A stretch of DNA of 64,000 nucleotides from Luidia sarsii. Its lineage: Eukaryota; Echinodermata; Asteroidea; Paxillosida; Luidiidae. Where the stretch lies: NCBI GenBank assembly GCA_949987565.1, contig OX465116.1, forward strand, positions 3,247,787 through 3,311,786, given 5' to 3'. The notes under the pieces are model-generated. The model was not told the DNA's origin. It did no database searches and saw only the letters and a list, made by a program, of their open reading frames with translations. Positions 1 to 11,701 of the stretch are shown here, piece after piece; the first letter of the stretch is position 1, and each line of letters begins with the position of its first letter. A program made the position numbers and the translations under genes.

Positions 1-105
1 TTCCTTCTTTCCTTTCTTCCGTCCTTCCGTCCTTCCTTCCTTCCGTCCTTCCGTCCTTCCTTCATTTTTTCCGTCTTTCCGTCCTTCCTTCCTTCATTTC
101 TTCCT
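1..105. repeat. TTCC / CCGT-type pyrimidine microsatellite
   Basis: Imperfect tandem TTCC, CTTCCGTC and CCTTC words run from the window edge to about base 105, then give way to T-rich sequence leading into a splice acceptor. The array continues beyond the left edge of the window, so its full length is unknown. Confidence 0.9.
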
Positions 106-159
106 TTATTTTTGATTTTATTTTATTTTATTGTAAACTCCGCTCTCTTTCTATACCAG

Positions 160-460
160 CTCTCTAACGTCAACCAAACTTTGGATCTGATGGAAGCTCA
201 GGGTACCAGCGAATCCCTGCCGGCCGTGCAACAGCGGATTGCTAGTCTGAATAGCCAGCTAGAATCTTGCCGTGCCCAGACATCAGGAGAAGGTGCCGGG
301 CACCAGTCGCCGACAACCCCAGATGTCCCCGTGCCCGTGGAACGACAGACGACAGGGACAGTCAATGTGGCAACGACAGTCGCGACACCCACGCGTTATG
401 CTCAGACAGCGGCTAGGGACATGCTTCCGGAAAAATGGCCGACAATGAAGAGAAAGCAAA
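160..460 (+). CDS. Olfactomedin-domain gene, coiled-coil exon
   Basis: Internal exon of the olfactomedin gene, about 100 residues. It begins after a pyrimidine-rich acceptor (CTCTTTCTATACCAG) in phase 0. The first third has heptad-like hydrophobic spacing (NVNQTLDLMEAQ, then PAVQQRIASLNSQLESC), which suggests a short coiled coil. A Ser/Thr/Pro-rich linker follows. The proposed donor is at 461 (CAAA|GTGATT), a weak site, but it leaves phase 1, exactly what the exon at 2666 needs. Coiled coil plus linker ahead of a C-terminal olfactomedin domain is the known layout of amassin, gliomedin and related secreted proteins. The gene's 5' end lies left of the window. The acceptor and frame are seen; assignment to this gene is inferred from phase and position. 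Confidence 0.55.
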
Positions 461-549
461 GTGATTTGCCATGTGTTTTTTTCTCACTTTCCAATGCCAC
501 ATCGGTGTAATTAAGCCCCAGATCGCATCATAAAATCCAAGTCTTCGTA

Positions 550-965
550 TATGTGACCCGGCACAGCATAATGAGGAATAACCCCACTTTTGAGATTCTG
601 GGGTTTTCTAATGATGTGAAAGAGTATACCCTTAGCTTTCAAATGATATCAAAATATAATATCCTCTAATACTTAACATTTCCGAAAATAGGTGATATAC
701 AAAAATGTTGCAAACTGCTAACTGACTAAAATTACCAAAATGTAAATCTTAAAATTAAGTGGGCCTGACGTTTCGATCCTAGCAGGACCTTTCTCAAAGG
801 TCCTGCTAGGATCGAAACGTCAGGCCCACTAAATTTTAAGATTTCCGAAAAAGAAAAAACAAATTGATTTGAAATCGAATTGTGAAGATACTTTAACTTC
901 TGGCATTGTTTACTCAAAAAGTGTTTTGGTGGGATATTCCTCATGTCGTTGTGCCGGGTCACATA
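550..965. mobile_element. MITE family 1, copy 1 (TIR TATGTGACCCGGCACAGC)
   Basis: Terminal inverted repeats read TATGTGACCCGGCACAGC on the left and the complementary GTGCCGGGTCACATA on the right. There is no coding capacity. Internal sequence (TAGCTTTCAAATGATATCAAA, GGTGGGATATTCCTCATGTCG) matches the copies at 12.47, 14.14, 26.0 and 35.9 kb. A hairpin element is nested inside at 692-840. Non-autonomous cut-and-paste element; superfamily not assigned. Confidence 0.85.
692..840. mobile_element. Hairpin element (GTGATATAC...AAATTTT family), nested in MITE 1
   Basis: A 149-bp insertion inside the MITE. It starts GTGATATACAAAAATGTTGC, carries a near-perfect inverted repeat of GGGCCTGACGTTTCGATCC with almost no loop, and ends AAATTTTAAG. 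It is flanked by ATTTCCGAAAATAG (678-691) and ATTTCCGAAAAAG (841-853), a target duplication of about 13 bp. Related copies lie at 30,594-31,229 and 40,695-40,813. Confidence 0.75.
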
Positions 966-2194
966 TACTATGATCCAAGTTGATGTGCATACATGTACAT
1001 GAATCCTCACTGGTGACTACGGGGATCAGTCCAGACACGCGTGTTCTGGACATGCGCTGTGCATGTTTTGACGTTGGTGCAATTCGAATCCACCGCACGA
1101 CCCCGACCTGCTCGGTGGTAGTCAAAATGGTTTACACTGATGTCCGCACTAGAATTATTGAAAGAATCCCGCTGTGTTGCCTGTACTTATTTTCAATAGG
1201 TCGTCGGACAAAGCACTGGCTGTGATGACTGCACATGAGTTGTGCAAACTCTCAATGAATTGACTCGTTGAAAGAACAAAATATGGCAAGGAAACTTTGA
1301 CTGGACCAAGACCTGAACCCGAGACAAAACCCTTAGAATTAACTCGTACTTATATGTACTTTATGTAATCATTGTCGTCGGGTGCAGTACTGAAAAGGGC
1401 CAAGCACTTCATGCCGTTGTTCTGATGAATGCAAAATATGATACACTAACATTTTTATGACTTTGAATTGAGTCAAACAAGCAAAAGACATGTCTTAGCT
1501 GCGGTATCTCCGAGCTGCTGTAGCCAGGTTCACAATAACTGGCTATATGTGTCTTAACGGGGTGTGATCCCTGGATATATGCGGTGGTTATTAATGGTGG
1601 TTCTCTGACTAGCGCCCCCACTCAGGCAAAGACTAGTTGACTGTTTTGGAAGGCCACAGTGTGAGGGATGGGTAGCTCAGAATGGTTTAAAGCACGCTGT
1701 CCAGTCAATTTTTGTTTTAACTTCCAAGACCTCCGAGAAAAGAAACTTTAGATTTTCTATAATATCGAAATCATCCCCAAAAAAGGTAATCAATAGTATC
1801 TTACGAAGGGCGAATCTGAGTTTCATTTTTGGCGGCCATGCATATACCCATGGGAAAATGGGAGACCAGCAACATCTCGGTTTCAAGATGTATGACTATA
1901 GGACTAATTGTTTCTCAGCTGTATCACATCTTGCAGCTGATATAGAGGGGTGCAGCGCACAAATTCCATCCAAGATGGCTCCGCCGAGCTGAAAATCATA
2001 AAGTGTAGACCCATGACTGTTTTTTAAAGGGGTCTTTGGAGGCTAATTAACTGATACATTGTAGAAGAAGTGAAGCTTAAGACAACCTGGGGGTTCATTC
2101 TTCGATTTGGTATGTAATTTGGACCATATCTGGCTTTAAATGTGGCCCTATTTGGCTGTGGAAGTGGAGGGGTCCATCCCAAAATCCTTGCAGA
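966..2194. other. Intron of the olfactomedin gene, no gene seen
   Basis: Unique-looking intronic sequence with no convincing exon on either strand. Around 1270-1330 a stretch (AAACTTTGACTGG, then GACCTGAACCCGAGAC) resembles the SINE body at 44.5 kb and is probably a decayed copy. Confidence 0.5.
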
Positions 2195-2298
2195 AATTCG
2201 GCTTGGACGGCTACACATTTTGCGGGTGTTTTGTTTTTCTAGGTAATTCGGCTTGGACGGCTACACATTTTGCGGGTGTTTTGTTTTTCTAGGTAATT
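2195..2298. repeat. Two-copy 50-bp direct repeat
   Basis: Two adjacent copies of a 50-bp unit, starting AATTCGGCTTGGACGGC and ending TTTTCTAGGT, at 2195-2244 and 2245-2294. No differences were seen, so this is a recent local duplication. Confidence 0.9.
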
Positions 2299-2665
2299 AG
2301 CAAAAAATATAATCGTCTAAGGGCACTAAAATTTAAAAGAATCTGAGAGATGAAGGTCCAAGCTACAATTTTTAAGTATAGCTACAAGAACTGAGAGACT
2401 TTTGGGTGTGGGATAATTGGCTTTGAAAGTGAGTGTTTTTGTACAGTGTTCAATGGGAGTTCGATTTAGTTTTCTGAACCCAGTGCTTATTTTATATCAT
2501 CCATGTCACAGCAGCGCAGTGTGCGCCAATTCACTAAGAAGGGGGTGGGAGAAATGTGGATTTAGAGAAACCATGGTGAGACGGAGAGAGAGATGGTGAA
2601 AGTATGGTGTACAGCATGGCTGTATCCACTGCCACATTAAACCCTTTCGGGTGTTTTCGTTTCAG

Positions 2666-2780
2666 ATTCTTGCGGTCGGTTGGTACGAATTATGGAGCCT
2701 TACACCGTCAGACACAATTTAGCAGCCGGCACGTGGATGCGAGATCCGATAGTGGAGACAGATTCCGTTTATTTCCAATC
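2666..2780 (+). CDS. Olfactomedin-domain gene, exon with N-terminal part of the OLF domain
   Basis: Short exon between a good acceptor (GTTTTCGTTTCAG) and donor (CAATC|GTAAGG). It encodes about 38 residues including SCGRLVRIMEPYTV and AAGTWMRDP. These match the start of an olfactomedin domain: a conserved Cys-Gly, then the G-x-W-M-R-D-P motif. It enters in phase 1 and leaves in phase 2, and the next exon at 10,966 starts with exactly the one base needed (TC|T, Ser). The reading frame used is not the longest open frame here, so a simple ORF scan misses it. The exon lies just upstream of the CT-rich array that fills the following intron. Confidence is high because motif, both splice sites and both phases agree. 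Confidence 0.85.
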
Positions 2781-2847
2781 GTAAGGACCCATTAGATGAG
2801 TGGAATATGTTGCCACGTTGAGGGATCCACGTTGATGACGTCAGGGT

Positions 2848-5800
2848 TCTCACTCCCTCCCTATCCACTCTCTCTCCCTCTTTCTCACTCTCCCTCCCTA
2901 TCCACTCTCTCACTCCCTCCCTCTCCACTCTCTCTCCCTCTCTCACTCTCCCTCCCTATATATCCACTCTCTCTCTCTCTGCCCTCTCTCACTCCCTCCC
3001 TCTCCACTCTCTCATTCCCTCCCTATCCACTCTCTCTCCCTCTTTCTCACTCTCCCTCCCTATCCACTCTCTCACTCCCTCCCTCTCCACTCTCTCTCCC
3101 TCTTTCTCACTCTCCCTCCCTATCCACTCTCTCACTCCCTCCCTATCCACTCTCTCTCCCTCTTTCTCACTCTCCTCCCTATCCACTCTCTCACTCCCTC
3201 CCTCTCCACTCTCTCTCCCTCTTTCTCACTCTCCCTCCCTATCCACTCTCTCACTCCCTCCCTATCCACTCTCTCACTCCCTCCCTATCCACTCTCTCTC
3301 CCTATCCACTCTCTCACTCCCTCCCGTCTCCACTCTCTCTCCCTCTTTCTCACTCTCCCTCCCTATCCACTCTCTCTCCCTCTTTCTCACTCTCCCTCCC
3401 TATCCACTCTCTCTCCCTCTTTCTCACTCTCCTCCTATCCACTCTCTCTCCCTCTTTCTCACTCTCCCTCCCTATCCACTCTCTCTCCCTCTTTCTCACT
3501 CTCCCTCCCTCTCCACTCTCTCTCCCTCTTTCTCACTCTCCCTCCCTATCCACTCTCTCTCCCTCTTTCTCACTCTCCCTCCCTCTCCACTCTCTCTCCC
3601 TCTTTCTCACTCTCCCTCCCTCTCCACTCTCTCTCTCCCTCTTTCTCACTCTCCCTCCCTATCCACTCTCTCACTCCCTCCCTATCCACTCTCTCTCCCT
3701 CTTTCTCACTCTCCCTCCCTATCCACTCTCTCACTCCCTCCCTCTCCACTCTCTCTCCCTCTTTCTCACTCTCCCTCCCTATCCACTCTCTCGCTCCCTC
3801 CCTCTCCACTCTCTCTCCCTCTTTCTCACTCTCCCTCCCTATCCACTCTCTCACTCCCTCCCTCTCCACTCTCTCTCCCTCTTTCTCACTCTCCCTCCCT
3901 ATCCACTCTCTCACTCCCTCCCTCTCCACTCTCTCACTCCCTCCCTCTCCACTCTCTCTCCCTCTTTCCACTCTCCCTCCCTATCCACTCTCTCTCTCCC
4001 TCCCTATCCACTCTCTCTCCCTCTTTCTCACTCTCCCTCCCTATCCACTCTCACTCTCCCTCCCTATCCACTCTCTCACTCCCTCCCTCTCCACTCTCTC
4101 TCCCTCTTTCTCACTCTCCCTCCCTATCCACTCTCTCACTCCCTCCCTCTCCACTCTCTCTCCCTCTTTCTCACTCTCCCTCCCTATCCACTCTCTCACT
4201 CCCTCCCTCTCCACTCTCTCTCCCTCTTTCTCACTCTCCCTCCCTCTCCACTCTCTCTCCCTCTTCTCACTCTCCCTCCCTCTCCACTCTCTCTCCCTCT
4301 TTCTCACTCTCCCTCCCTATCCACTCTCTCTCCCTCTTCTCACTCTCCCTCCCTCTCCACTCTCTCTCCCTCTTTCTCACTCTCCCTCCCTATCCACTCT
4401 CTCACTCCCTCCCTCTCCACTCTCTCCCTCCCTCTTTCTCACTCTCCCTCCCTATCCACTCTCTCACTCCCTCCCTATCCACTCTCTCTCCCTCTTTCTC
4501 ACTCTCCCTCCCTATCCACTCTCTCACTCCCTCCCTCTCCACTCTCTCACTCCCTCCCTCTCCACTCTCTCTCCCTCTTTCTCACTCTCCCTCCCTATCA
4601 ACTCTCTCACTCCCTCCCTCTCCACTCTCTCTCCCTCTTTCTCACTCTCCCTCCCTATCCACTCTCTCACTCCCTCCCTCTCCACTCTCTCTCCCTCTTT
4701 CTCACTCTCCCTCCCTATCCACTCTCTCACTCCCTCCCTCTCCACTCTCTCTCCCTCTTTCTCACTCTCCCTCCCTATCCACTCTCACTCTCCCTCCCTA
4801 TCCACTCTCTCACTCCCTCCCTCTCCACTCTCTCTCCCTCTTTCTCACTCTCCCTCCCTATCCACTCTCTCACTCCCTCCCTATCCACTCTCTCACTCCC
4901 TCCCTATCCACTCTCTCTCCCTCTTCTCACTCTCCCTCCCTATCCACTCTCTCACTCCCTCCCTCTCCACTCTCTCACTCCCTCCCTCTCCACTCTCTCT
5001 CCCTCTTTCTCACTCTCCCTCCCTATCAACTCTCTCACTCCCTCCCTCTCCACTCTCTCTCCCTCTTTCTCACTCTCCCTCCCTATCCACTCTCTCACTC
5101 CCTCCCTCTCCACTCTCTCTCCCTCTTTCTCACTCTCCCTCCCTATCCACTCTCTCACTCCCTCCCTCTCCACTCTCTCTCCCTCTTTCTCATTCTCCCT
5201 CCCTATCCACTCTCACTCTCCCTCCCTATCCACTCTCTCACTCCCTCCCTCTCCACTCTCTCTCCCTCTTTCTCACTCTCCCTCCCTATCCACTCTCTCA
5301 CTCCCTCCCTCTCCACTCTCTCTCCCTCTTTCTCACTCTCCCTCCCTATCCACTCTCTCACTCCCTCCCTATCCACTCTCTCACTCCCTCCCTCTCCACT
5401 CTCTCTCCCTCTTTCTCACTCTCCCTCCCTATCCACTCTCTCACTCCCTCCCTCTCCACTCTCTCTCCCTCTTTCTCACTCTCCCTCCCTATCCACTCTC
5501 TCGCTCCCTCCCTCTCCACTCTCTCTCCCTCTTTCTCACTCTCCCTCCCTATCCACTCTCTCACTCCCTCCCTCTCCACTCTCTCTCCCTCTTTCTCACT
5601 CTCCCTCCCTATCCACTCTCTCACTCCCTCCCTATCCACTCTCTCACTCCCTCCCTATCCACTCTCTCACTCCCTCCTATCCACTCTCTCTCCCTATCCA
5701 CTCTCTCACTCCCTCCCTATCCACTCTCTCTCCCTCTTTCTCACTCTCCCTCCCTATCCACTCTCTCACTCCCTCCCTCTCCACTCTCTCTCCCTCTTTC

Positions 5801-8800
5801 TCACTCTCCCTCCCTATCCACTCTCTCACTCCCTCCCTCTCCACTCTCTCTCCCTCTTTCTCACTCTCCCTCCCTATCCACTCTCTCACTCCCTCCCTCT
5901 CCACTCTCTCTCCCTCTTTCTCACTCTCCCTCCCTATCCACTCTCTCGCTCCCTCCCTCTCCACTCTCTCTCCCTCTTTCTCACTCTCCCTCCCTATCCA
6001 CTCTCTCACTCCCTCCCTATCCACTCTCTCTCCCTCTTTCTCACTCTCCCTCCCTATCCACTCTCTCACTCCCTCCCTATCCACTCTCTCTCCCTCTTTC
6101 TCACTCTCCCTCCCTATCCACTCTCTCACTCCCTCCCTATCCACTCTCTCACTCCCTCCCTATCCACTCTCTCTCCCTCTTTCTCACTCTCCCTCCCTAT
6201 CCACTCTCTCACTCCCTCCCTCTCCACTCCCTCTCCCTCTTTCTCACTCTCCCTCCCTATCCACTCTCTCACTCCCTCCCTCTCCACTCTCTCTCCCTCT
6301 TTCTCACTCTCCCTCCCTATCCACTCTCTCACTCCCTCCCTCTCCACTCTCTCTCCCTCCCTCTCCACTCTCTCTCCCTCCCTATCCACTCTCTCTCCCT
6401 CTTTCTCACTCTCCCTCCCTATCCACTCTCTCACTCCCTCCCTCTCCACTCTCTCTCCCTCTTTCTCACTCTCCCTCCCTATCCACTCTCTCACTCCCTC
6501 CCTATCCACTCTCTCACTCCCTCCCTATCCACTCTCTCTCCCTATCCACTCTCTCACTCCCTCTTTCTCACTCTCCCTCCCTATCCACTCTCTCACTCCC
6601 TCCCTATCCACTCTCTCACTCCCTCCCTCTCCACTCTCTCTCCCTCTTTCCCACTCTCCCTCCCTATCCACTCTCTCACTCCCTCCCTATCCACTCTCTC
6701 TCCCTCTTTCTCACTCTCCCTCCCTATCCACTCTCTCACTCCCTCCCTATCCACTCTCTCACTCCCTCCCTATCCACTCTCTCTCCCTATCCACTCTCTC
6801 ACTCCCTCCCTATCCACTCTCCCTCCCTATCCACTCTCTCACTCCCTCCCTATCCACTCTCTCTCCCTATCCACTCTCTCTCCCTCTTTCTCACTCTCCC
6901 TCCCTATCCACTCTCTCACTCCCTCCCTATCCACTCTCTCATGCACTCCCTCCCTCTCCACTCTCTCTCCCTCCCTCTCCATTCTCTATCTCTCCCTCTT
7001 TCTCACTCGATCTCCGCCTCCCTCTCTCTCACTCTCCCTCCCTATCCACTCTCTCACTCCATCCCTATCCACTCTCTCACTCCCTCCCTATCCACTCTCT
7101 CTCCCTCTTTCTCACTCTCCCTCCCTATCCACTCTCTCACTCCCTCCCTATCCACTCTCTCTCCCTCTTTCTCACTCTCCCTCCCTATCCACTCTCTCAC
7201 TCCCTCCCTATCCACTCTCTCTCCCTCTTTCTCACTCTCCCTCCCTATCCACTCTCTCACTCCCTCCCTCTCCACTCTCTCTCCCTCTTTCTCACTCTCC
7301 CTCCCTATCCACTCTCTCACTCCCTCCCTCTCCACTCTCTCACTCCCTCCCTCTCCACTCTCTCTCCCTCTTTCCCACTCTCCCTCCCTATCCACTCTCT
7401 CACTCCCTCCCTATCCACTCTCTCACTCCCTCCCTCTCCACTCTCTCTCCCTCTTTCTCACTCTCCCTCCCTATCCACTCTCTCACTCCCTCCCTCTCCA
7501 CTCTCTCTCCCTCTTTCCCACTCTCCCTCCCTATCCACTCTCTCACTCCCTCCCTATCCACTCTCTCACTCCCTCCCTCTCCACTCTCTCTCCCTCTTTC
7601 TCACTCTCCCTCCCTATCCACTCTCTCACTCCCTCCCTCTCCACTCTCTCTCCCTCTTTCCCACTCTCCCTCCCTATCCACTCTCTCACTCCCTCCCTAT
7701 CCACTCTCTCACTCCCTCCCTCTCCACTCTCTCTCCCTCTTTCTCACTCTCCCTCCCTATCCACTCTCTCACTCCCTCCCTCTCCACTCTCTCTCCCTCT
7801 TTCTCACTCTCCCTCCCTATCCACTCTCTCACTCCCTCCCTCTCCACTCTCTCTCCCTCTTTCCCACTCTCCCTCCCTATCCACTCTATCTCCCTCTTTC
7901 TCACTCTCCCTCCCTATCCACTCTCTCACTCCCTCCCTCTCCACTCTCTCTCCCTCTTTCTCACTCTCCCTCCCTATCCACTCTCTCACTCCCTCCCTCT
8001 CCACTCTCTCTCTTTCTTTCCCACTCTCCCTCCCTCTCCACTCTCTCTCCCTCTTTCTCACTCTCCCTCCCTATCCACTCTCTCACTCCCTCCCTCTCCA
8101 CTCTCTCACTCCCTCCCTCTCCACTCTCTCTCCCTATCCACTCTCTCACCCCCTCCCTCTCCACTCTCTCACTCCCTCCCTCTCCACTCTCTCTCCCTCT
8201 TTCCCACTCTCCCTCCCTATCCACTCTCTCACTCCCTCCCTATCCACTCTCTCACTCCCTCCCTCTCCACTCTCTCTCCCTCTTTCTCACTCTCCCTCCC
8301 TATCCACTCTCTCACTCCCTCCCTCTCCACTCTCTCACTCCCTCCCTCTCCACTCTCTCTCCCTCTTTCCCACTCTCCCTCCCTATCCACTCTCTCACTC
8401 CCTCCCTATCCACTCTCACTCTCCCTCCCTATCCACTCTCTCACTCCCTCCCTCTCCACTCTCTCTCCCTCTTTCTCACTCTCCCTCCCTATCCACTCTC
8501 TCACTCCCTCCCTCTCCACTCTCTCTCCCTCTTTCTCACTCTCCCTCCCTATCCACTCTCTCTCCCTCTTTCTCACTCTCCCTCCCTCTCCACTCTCTCT
8601 CCCTCTTTCTCACTCTCCCTCCCTATCCACTCTCTCACTCCCTCCCTCTCCACTCTCTCTCTCCCTCTTTCTCACTCTCCCTCCCTATCCACTCTCTCAC
8701 TCCCTCCCTATCCACTCTCTCACTCCCTCCCTATCCACTCTCTCTCCCTCTTTCTCACTCTCCCTCCCTATCCACTCTCTCACTCCCTCCCTCTCCACTC

Positions 8801-10720
8801 TCTCACTCCCTCCCTCTCCACTCTCTCTCCCTCTTTCTCACTCTCCCTCCCTATCAACTCTCTCACTCCCTCCCTCTCCACTCTCTCTCCCTCTTTCTCA
8901 CTCTCCCTCCCTATCCACTCTCTCACTCCCTCCCTCTCCACTCTCTCTCCCTCTTTCTCACTCTCCCTCCCTCTCCACTCTCTCTCCCTCTTTCTCACTC
9001 TCCCTCCCTATCCACTCTCTCTCCCTCTTTCTCACTCTCCCTCCCTCTCCACTCTCTCTCCCTCTTTCTCACTCTCCCTCCCTATCCACTCTCTCACTCC
9101 CTCCCTCTCCACTCTCTCTCTCCCTCTTTCTCACTCTCCCTCCCTATCCACTCTCTCACTCCCTCCCTATCCACTCTCTCACTCCCTCCCTATCCACTCT
9201 CTCTCCCTCTTTCTCACTCTCCCTCCCTATCCACTCTCTCACTCCCTCCCTCTCCACTCTCTCACTCCCTCCCTCTCCACTCTCTCTCCCTCTTTCTCAC
9301 TCTCCCTCCCTATCAACTCTCTCACTCACTCCCTCTCCACTCTCTCTCCCTCTTTCTCACTCTCCCTCCCTATCCACTCTCTCACTCCCTCCCTCTCCAC
9401 TCTCTCTCCCTCTTTCTCACTCTCCCTCCCTATCCACTCTCTCACTCCCTCCCTCTCCACTCTCTCTCCCTCTTTCTCACTCTCCCTCCCTCTCCACTCT
9501 CTCTCCCTCTTTCTCACTCTCCCTCCCTCTCCACTCTCTCTCCCTCTTTCTCACTCTCCCTCCCTATCCACTCTCTCTCCCTCTTTCTCACTCTCCCTCC
9601 CTCTCCACTCTCTCTCCCTCTTTCTCACTCTCCCTCCCTATCCACTCTCTCACTCCCTCCCTCTCCACTCTCTCTCTCCCTCTTTCTCACTCTCCCTCCC
9701 TATCCACTCTCTCACTCCCTCCCTATCCACTCTCTCACTCCCTCCCTATCCACTCTCTCTCCCTCTTTCTCACTCTCCCTCCCTATCCACTCTCTCACTC
9801 CCTCCCTCTCCACTCTCTCACTCCCTCCCTCTCCACTCTCTCTCCCTCTTTCTCACTCTCCCTCCCTATCAACTCTCTCACTCCCTCCCTCTCCACTCTC
9901 TCTCCCTCTTTCTCACTCTCCCTCCCTATCCACTCTCTCACTCCCTCCCTCTCCACTCTCTCTCCCTCTTTCTCACTCTCCCTCCCTATCCACTCTCTCA
10001 CTCCCTCCTTCTCCACTCTCTCTCCCTCTTTCTCACTCTCCCTCCCTATCCACTCTCTCACTCCCTCCCTATCCACTCTCTCATTCCCTCCCTATCCACT
10101 CTCTCTCCCTCTTTCTCACTCTCCCTCCCTATCCACTCTCTCACTCCCTCCCTCTCCACTCTCTCTCCCTCTTTCTCACTCTCCCTCCCTATCCACTCTC
10201 TCTCCCTCTTTCTCACTCTCCCTCCCTATCCACTCTCTCACTCCCTCCCTCTCCACTCTCTCTCCCTCTTTCTCACTCTCCCTCCCTATTCACTCTCTCA
10301 CTCCCTCCCTATCCACTCTCTCACTCCCTCCCTCTCCACTCTCTCTCCCTCTTTCTCACTCTCCCTCCCTATCCACTCTCTCACTCCCTCCCTCTCCACT
10401 CTCTCTCCCTCTTTCTCACTCTCCCTCCCTATCCACTCTCTCACTCCCTCTCTCTCCACTCTCTCTCCCTCTTTCTCACTCTCCATCCCTATCCACTCTC
10501 TCACTCCCTCCCTCTCCACTCTTTCTCACTCTCCCTCTCCACTCTCTCATGCACTCCCTCCCTCTCCACTCTCTCTCCCTCCCTCTCCATTCTCTATCTC
10601 TCCCTCTTTCTCACTCGATCTCCGCCTCCCTCTCCACTCTCTCTCCCCTTCTCACTCCCTCCCTTCCCACTCTCTCTCTCATTCTCACTCGCCTCTCTCT
10701 CCACTCTTTCCTCTCTCTCT
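2848..10720. repeat. 7.9-kb CT-rich minisatellite, 60-bp unit with higher-order structure
   Basis: Nearly pure pyrimidine on the plus strand with A only inside CAC, CCAC and CTAT words. The commonest unit is 60 bp: a 23-bp block (ATCCACTCTCTCACTCCCTC...) plus a 37-bp block containing CTTTCTCACTCTCC. Blocks are also found alone, so the array is a mosaic of both. Marker variants show higher-order copies: CTATCAACTC recurs near 4597, 5025, 8852, 9311 and 9867, and a terminal variant with CATGCACTCC and ACTCGATCTCCGCC occurs at about 6940 and again at 10,548. The unit length is a multiple of 3 and contains no stop on the plus strand, so a 2645-codon open frame appears. It is Ser/Pro/Leu-only and is not a gene. 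The array lies entirely within the last olfactomedin intron. Confidence 0.95.
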
Positions 10721-10965
10721 TAATGACGTATAGCCAAAAAGCAAACCAAAAAGCAAACTTAATCACTCTCAATATGGCTCTCCATAGTTCTGTCACCAAA
10801 CTAAGAAAAACAAAATATTTAAAGATTAGGTGACGTAACGATCGAATGCATTAACCGGCTTTGTTTGGTGAATGGAACCAAAGTGGAAACAGAGACCTCA
10901 GATTCAAGTCCCGGTCAGTTCATAATGTAATTATGTTTACGATTCTGTTTTCTTTCAATGTGCAG

Positions 10966-11701
10966 TTTCCCCTCGGATTCGGATGGGGCAAATGGGCAGC
11001 TGCATGTCAGCGCGTCACTGAAGGTTTTCCAGACGGGAGCAACGAGTGAAGTCAGTTTGCCGACTGTGGACTATTTGAAAGACTCCGTTATGTTCAACGG
11101 ATCAATGTACGCGTTCTCAGGAGACTCGACTGAAAGAGCCAGATCTCATCATTACTATCAGGATCGCAACCAAGCCGACAGGCGTCCCACTCTTCACAAA
11201 ATCGACAGGTCTAAGTTAGGGGCGTCTAGTTCTCCGACAACCAGCAGCATCGACGTCAGGCGAGTGATAACTACGAGCGATCTCAAGTTGGACAGGGCCG
11301 CCTACCGTGCCTCCACCGTTGTGCCCAAGGCGGACTTGACGCTGGACGAGTCCGGGGTCTGGGTGCTGTACAGCGACTCGCAAAGCAGCCTGGCTGCCGC
11401 TAAGCTGGACCCGGACACCCTGGAGGTCAGCCAGACATGGGAGGGCTCATTCCCTACGAGTCAGCTCGGCAACTGCTTCGTCGCCTGCGGCCGCGTGTAC
11501 TGCGTGGGCAGCAGGAGTGACTTCGCTGCCAACGTCTCCTACTTCATGGACACAGTGACCAACACCGAGGGCTTTGTGCGCGTGCCCATGATGCTCAAGT
11601 ACGGCAGTCTGTCTTCCTTAGAGTACAACCCAGCCGACCAACTGCTCTACGGCATAGACGGCGGCCACGCAGTCGTCTACGAGCTTGTCTTCCAGGACTA
11701 G
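10966..11701 (+). CDS. Olfactomedin-domain gene, terminal exon (rest of OLF domain)
   Basis: Terminal exon of about 245 residues ending in a TAG stop. The acceptor is TTTCTTTCAATGTGCAG, phase 2; the ATG overlapping it is intronic and is not a start. Family motifs in order: NGSMYAFS, DLTLDESGVWVLYS, AKLDPDTLEVSQTW, GNCFVACGRVYCVGS, and the C-terminal LEYNPADQLLYGIDGG followed by HAVVYELVF. These are the hallmarks of the five-bladed propeller olfactomedin domain of secreted proteins such as amassin, gliomedin, myocilin and noelins. With exons 160-460 and 2666-2780 the visible protein is about 383 residues. Olfactomedin proteins act extracellularly in adhesion; amassin clots sea-urchin coelomocytes. 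Which member this is cannot be settled without the 5' exons. Intron 2781-10,965 is almost entirely minisatellite. Confidence 0.93.

Noticed and set aside
2796..10733. A 2645-codon plus-strand open frame (Ser/Pro/Leu/His only) and many minus-strand Arg/Glu/Gly frames
   Set aside because: All are products of a stop-free CT-rich minisatellite whose 60-bp unit is a multiple of three. There is no family motif or start context, and the array sits in an intron.
10838..10930. tRNA-like box B (AGATTCAAGTCCCGG) upstream of the terminal OLF exon
   Set aside because: No credible box A at the right distance.
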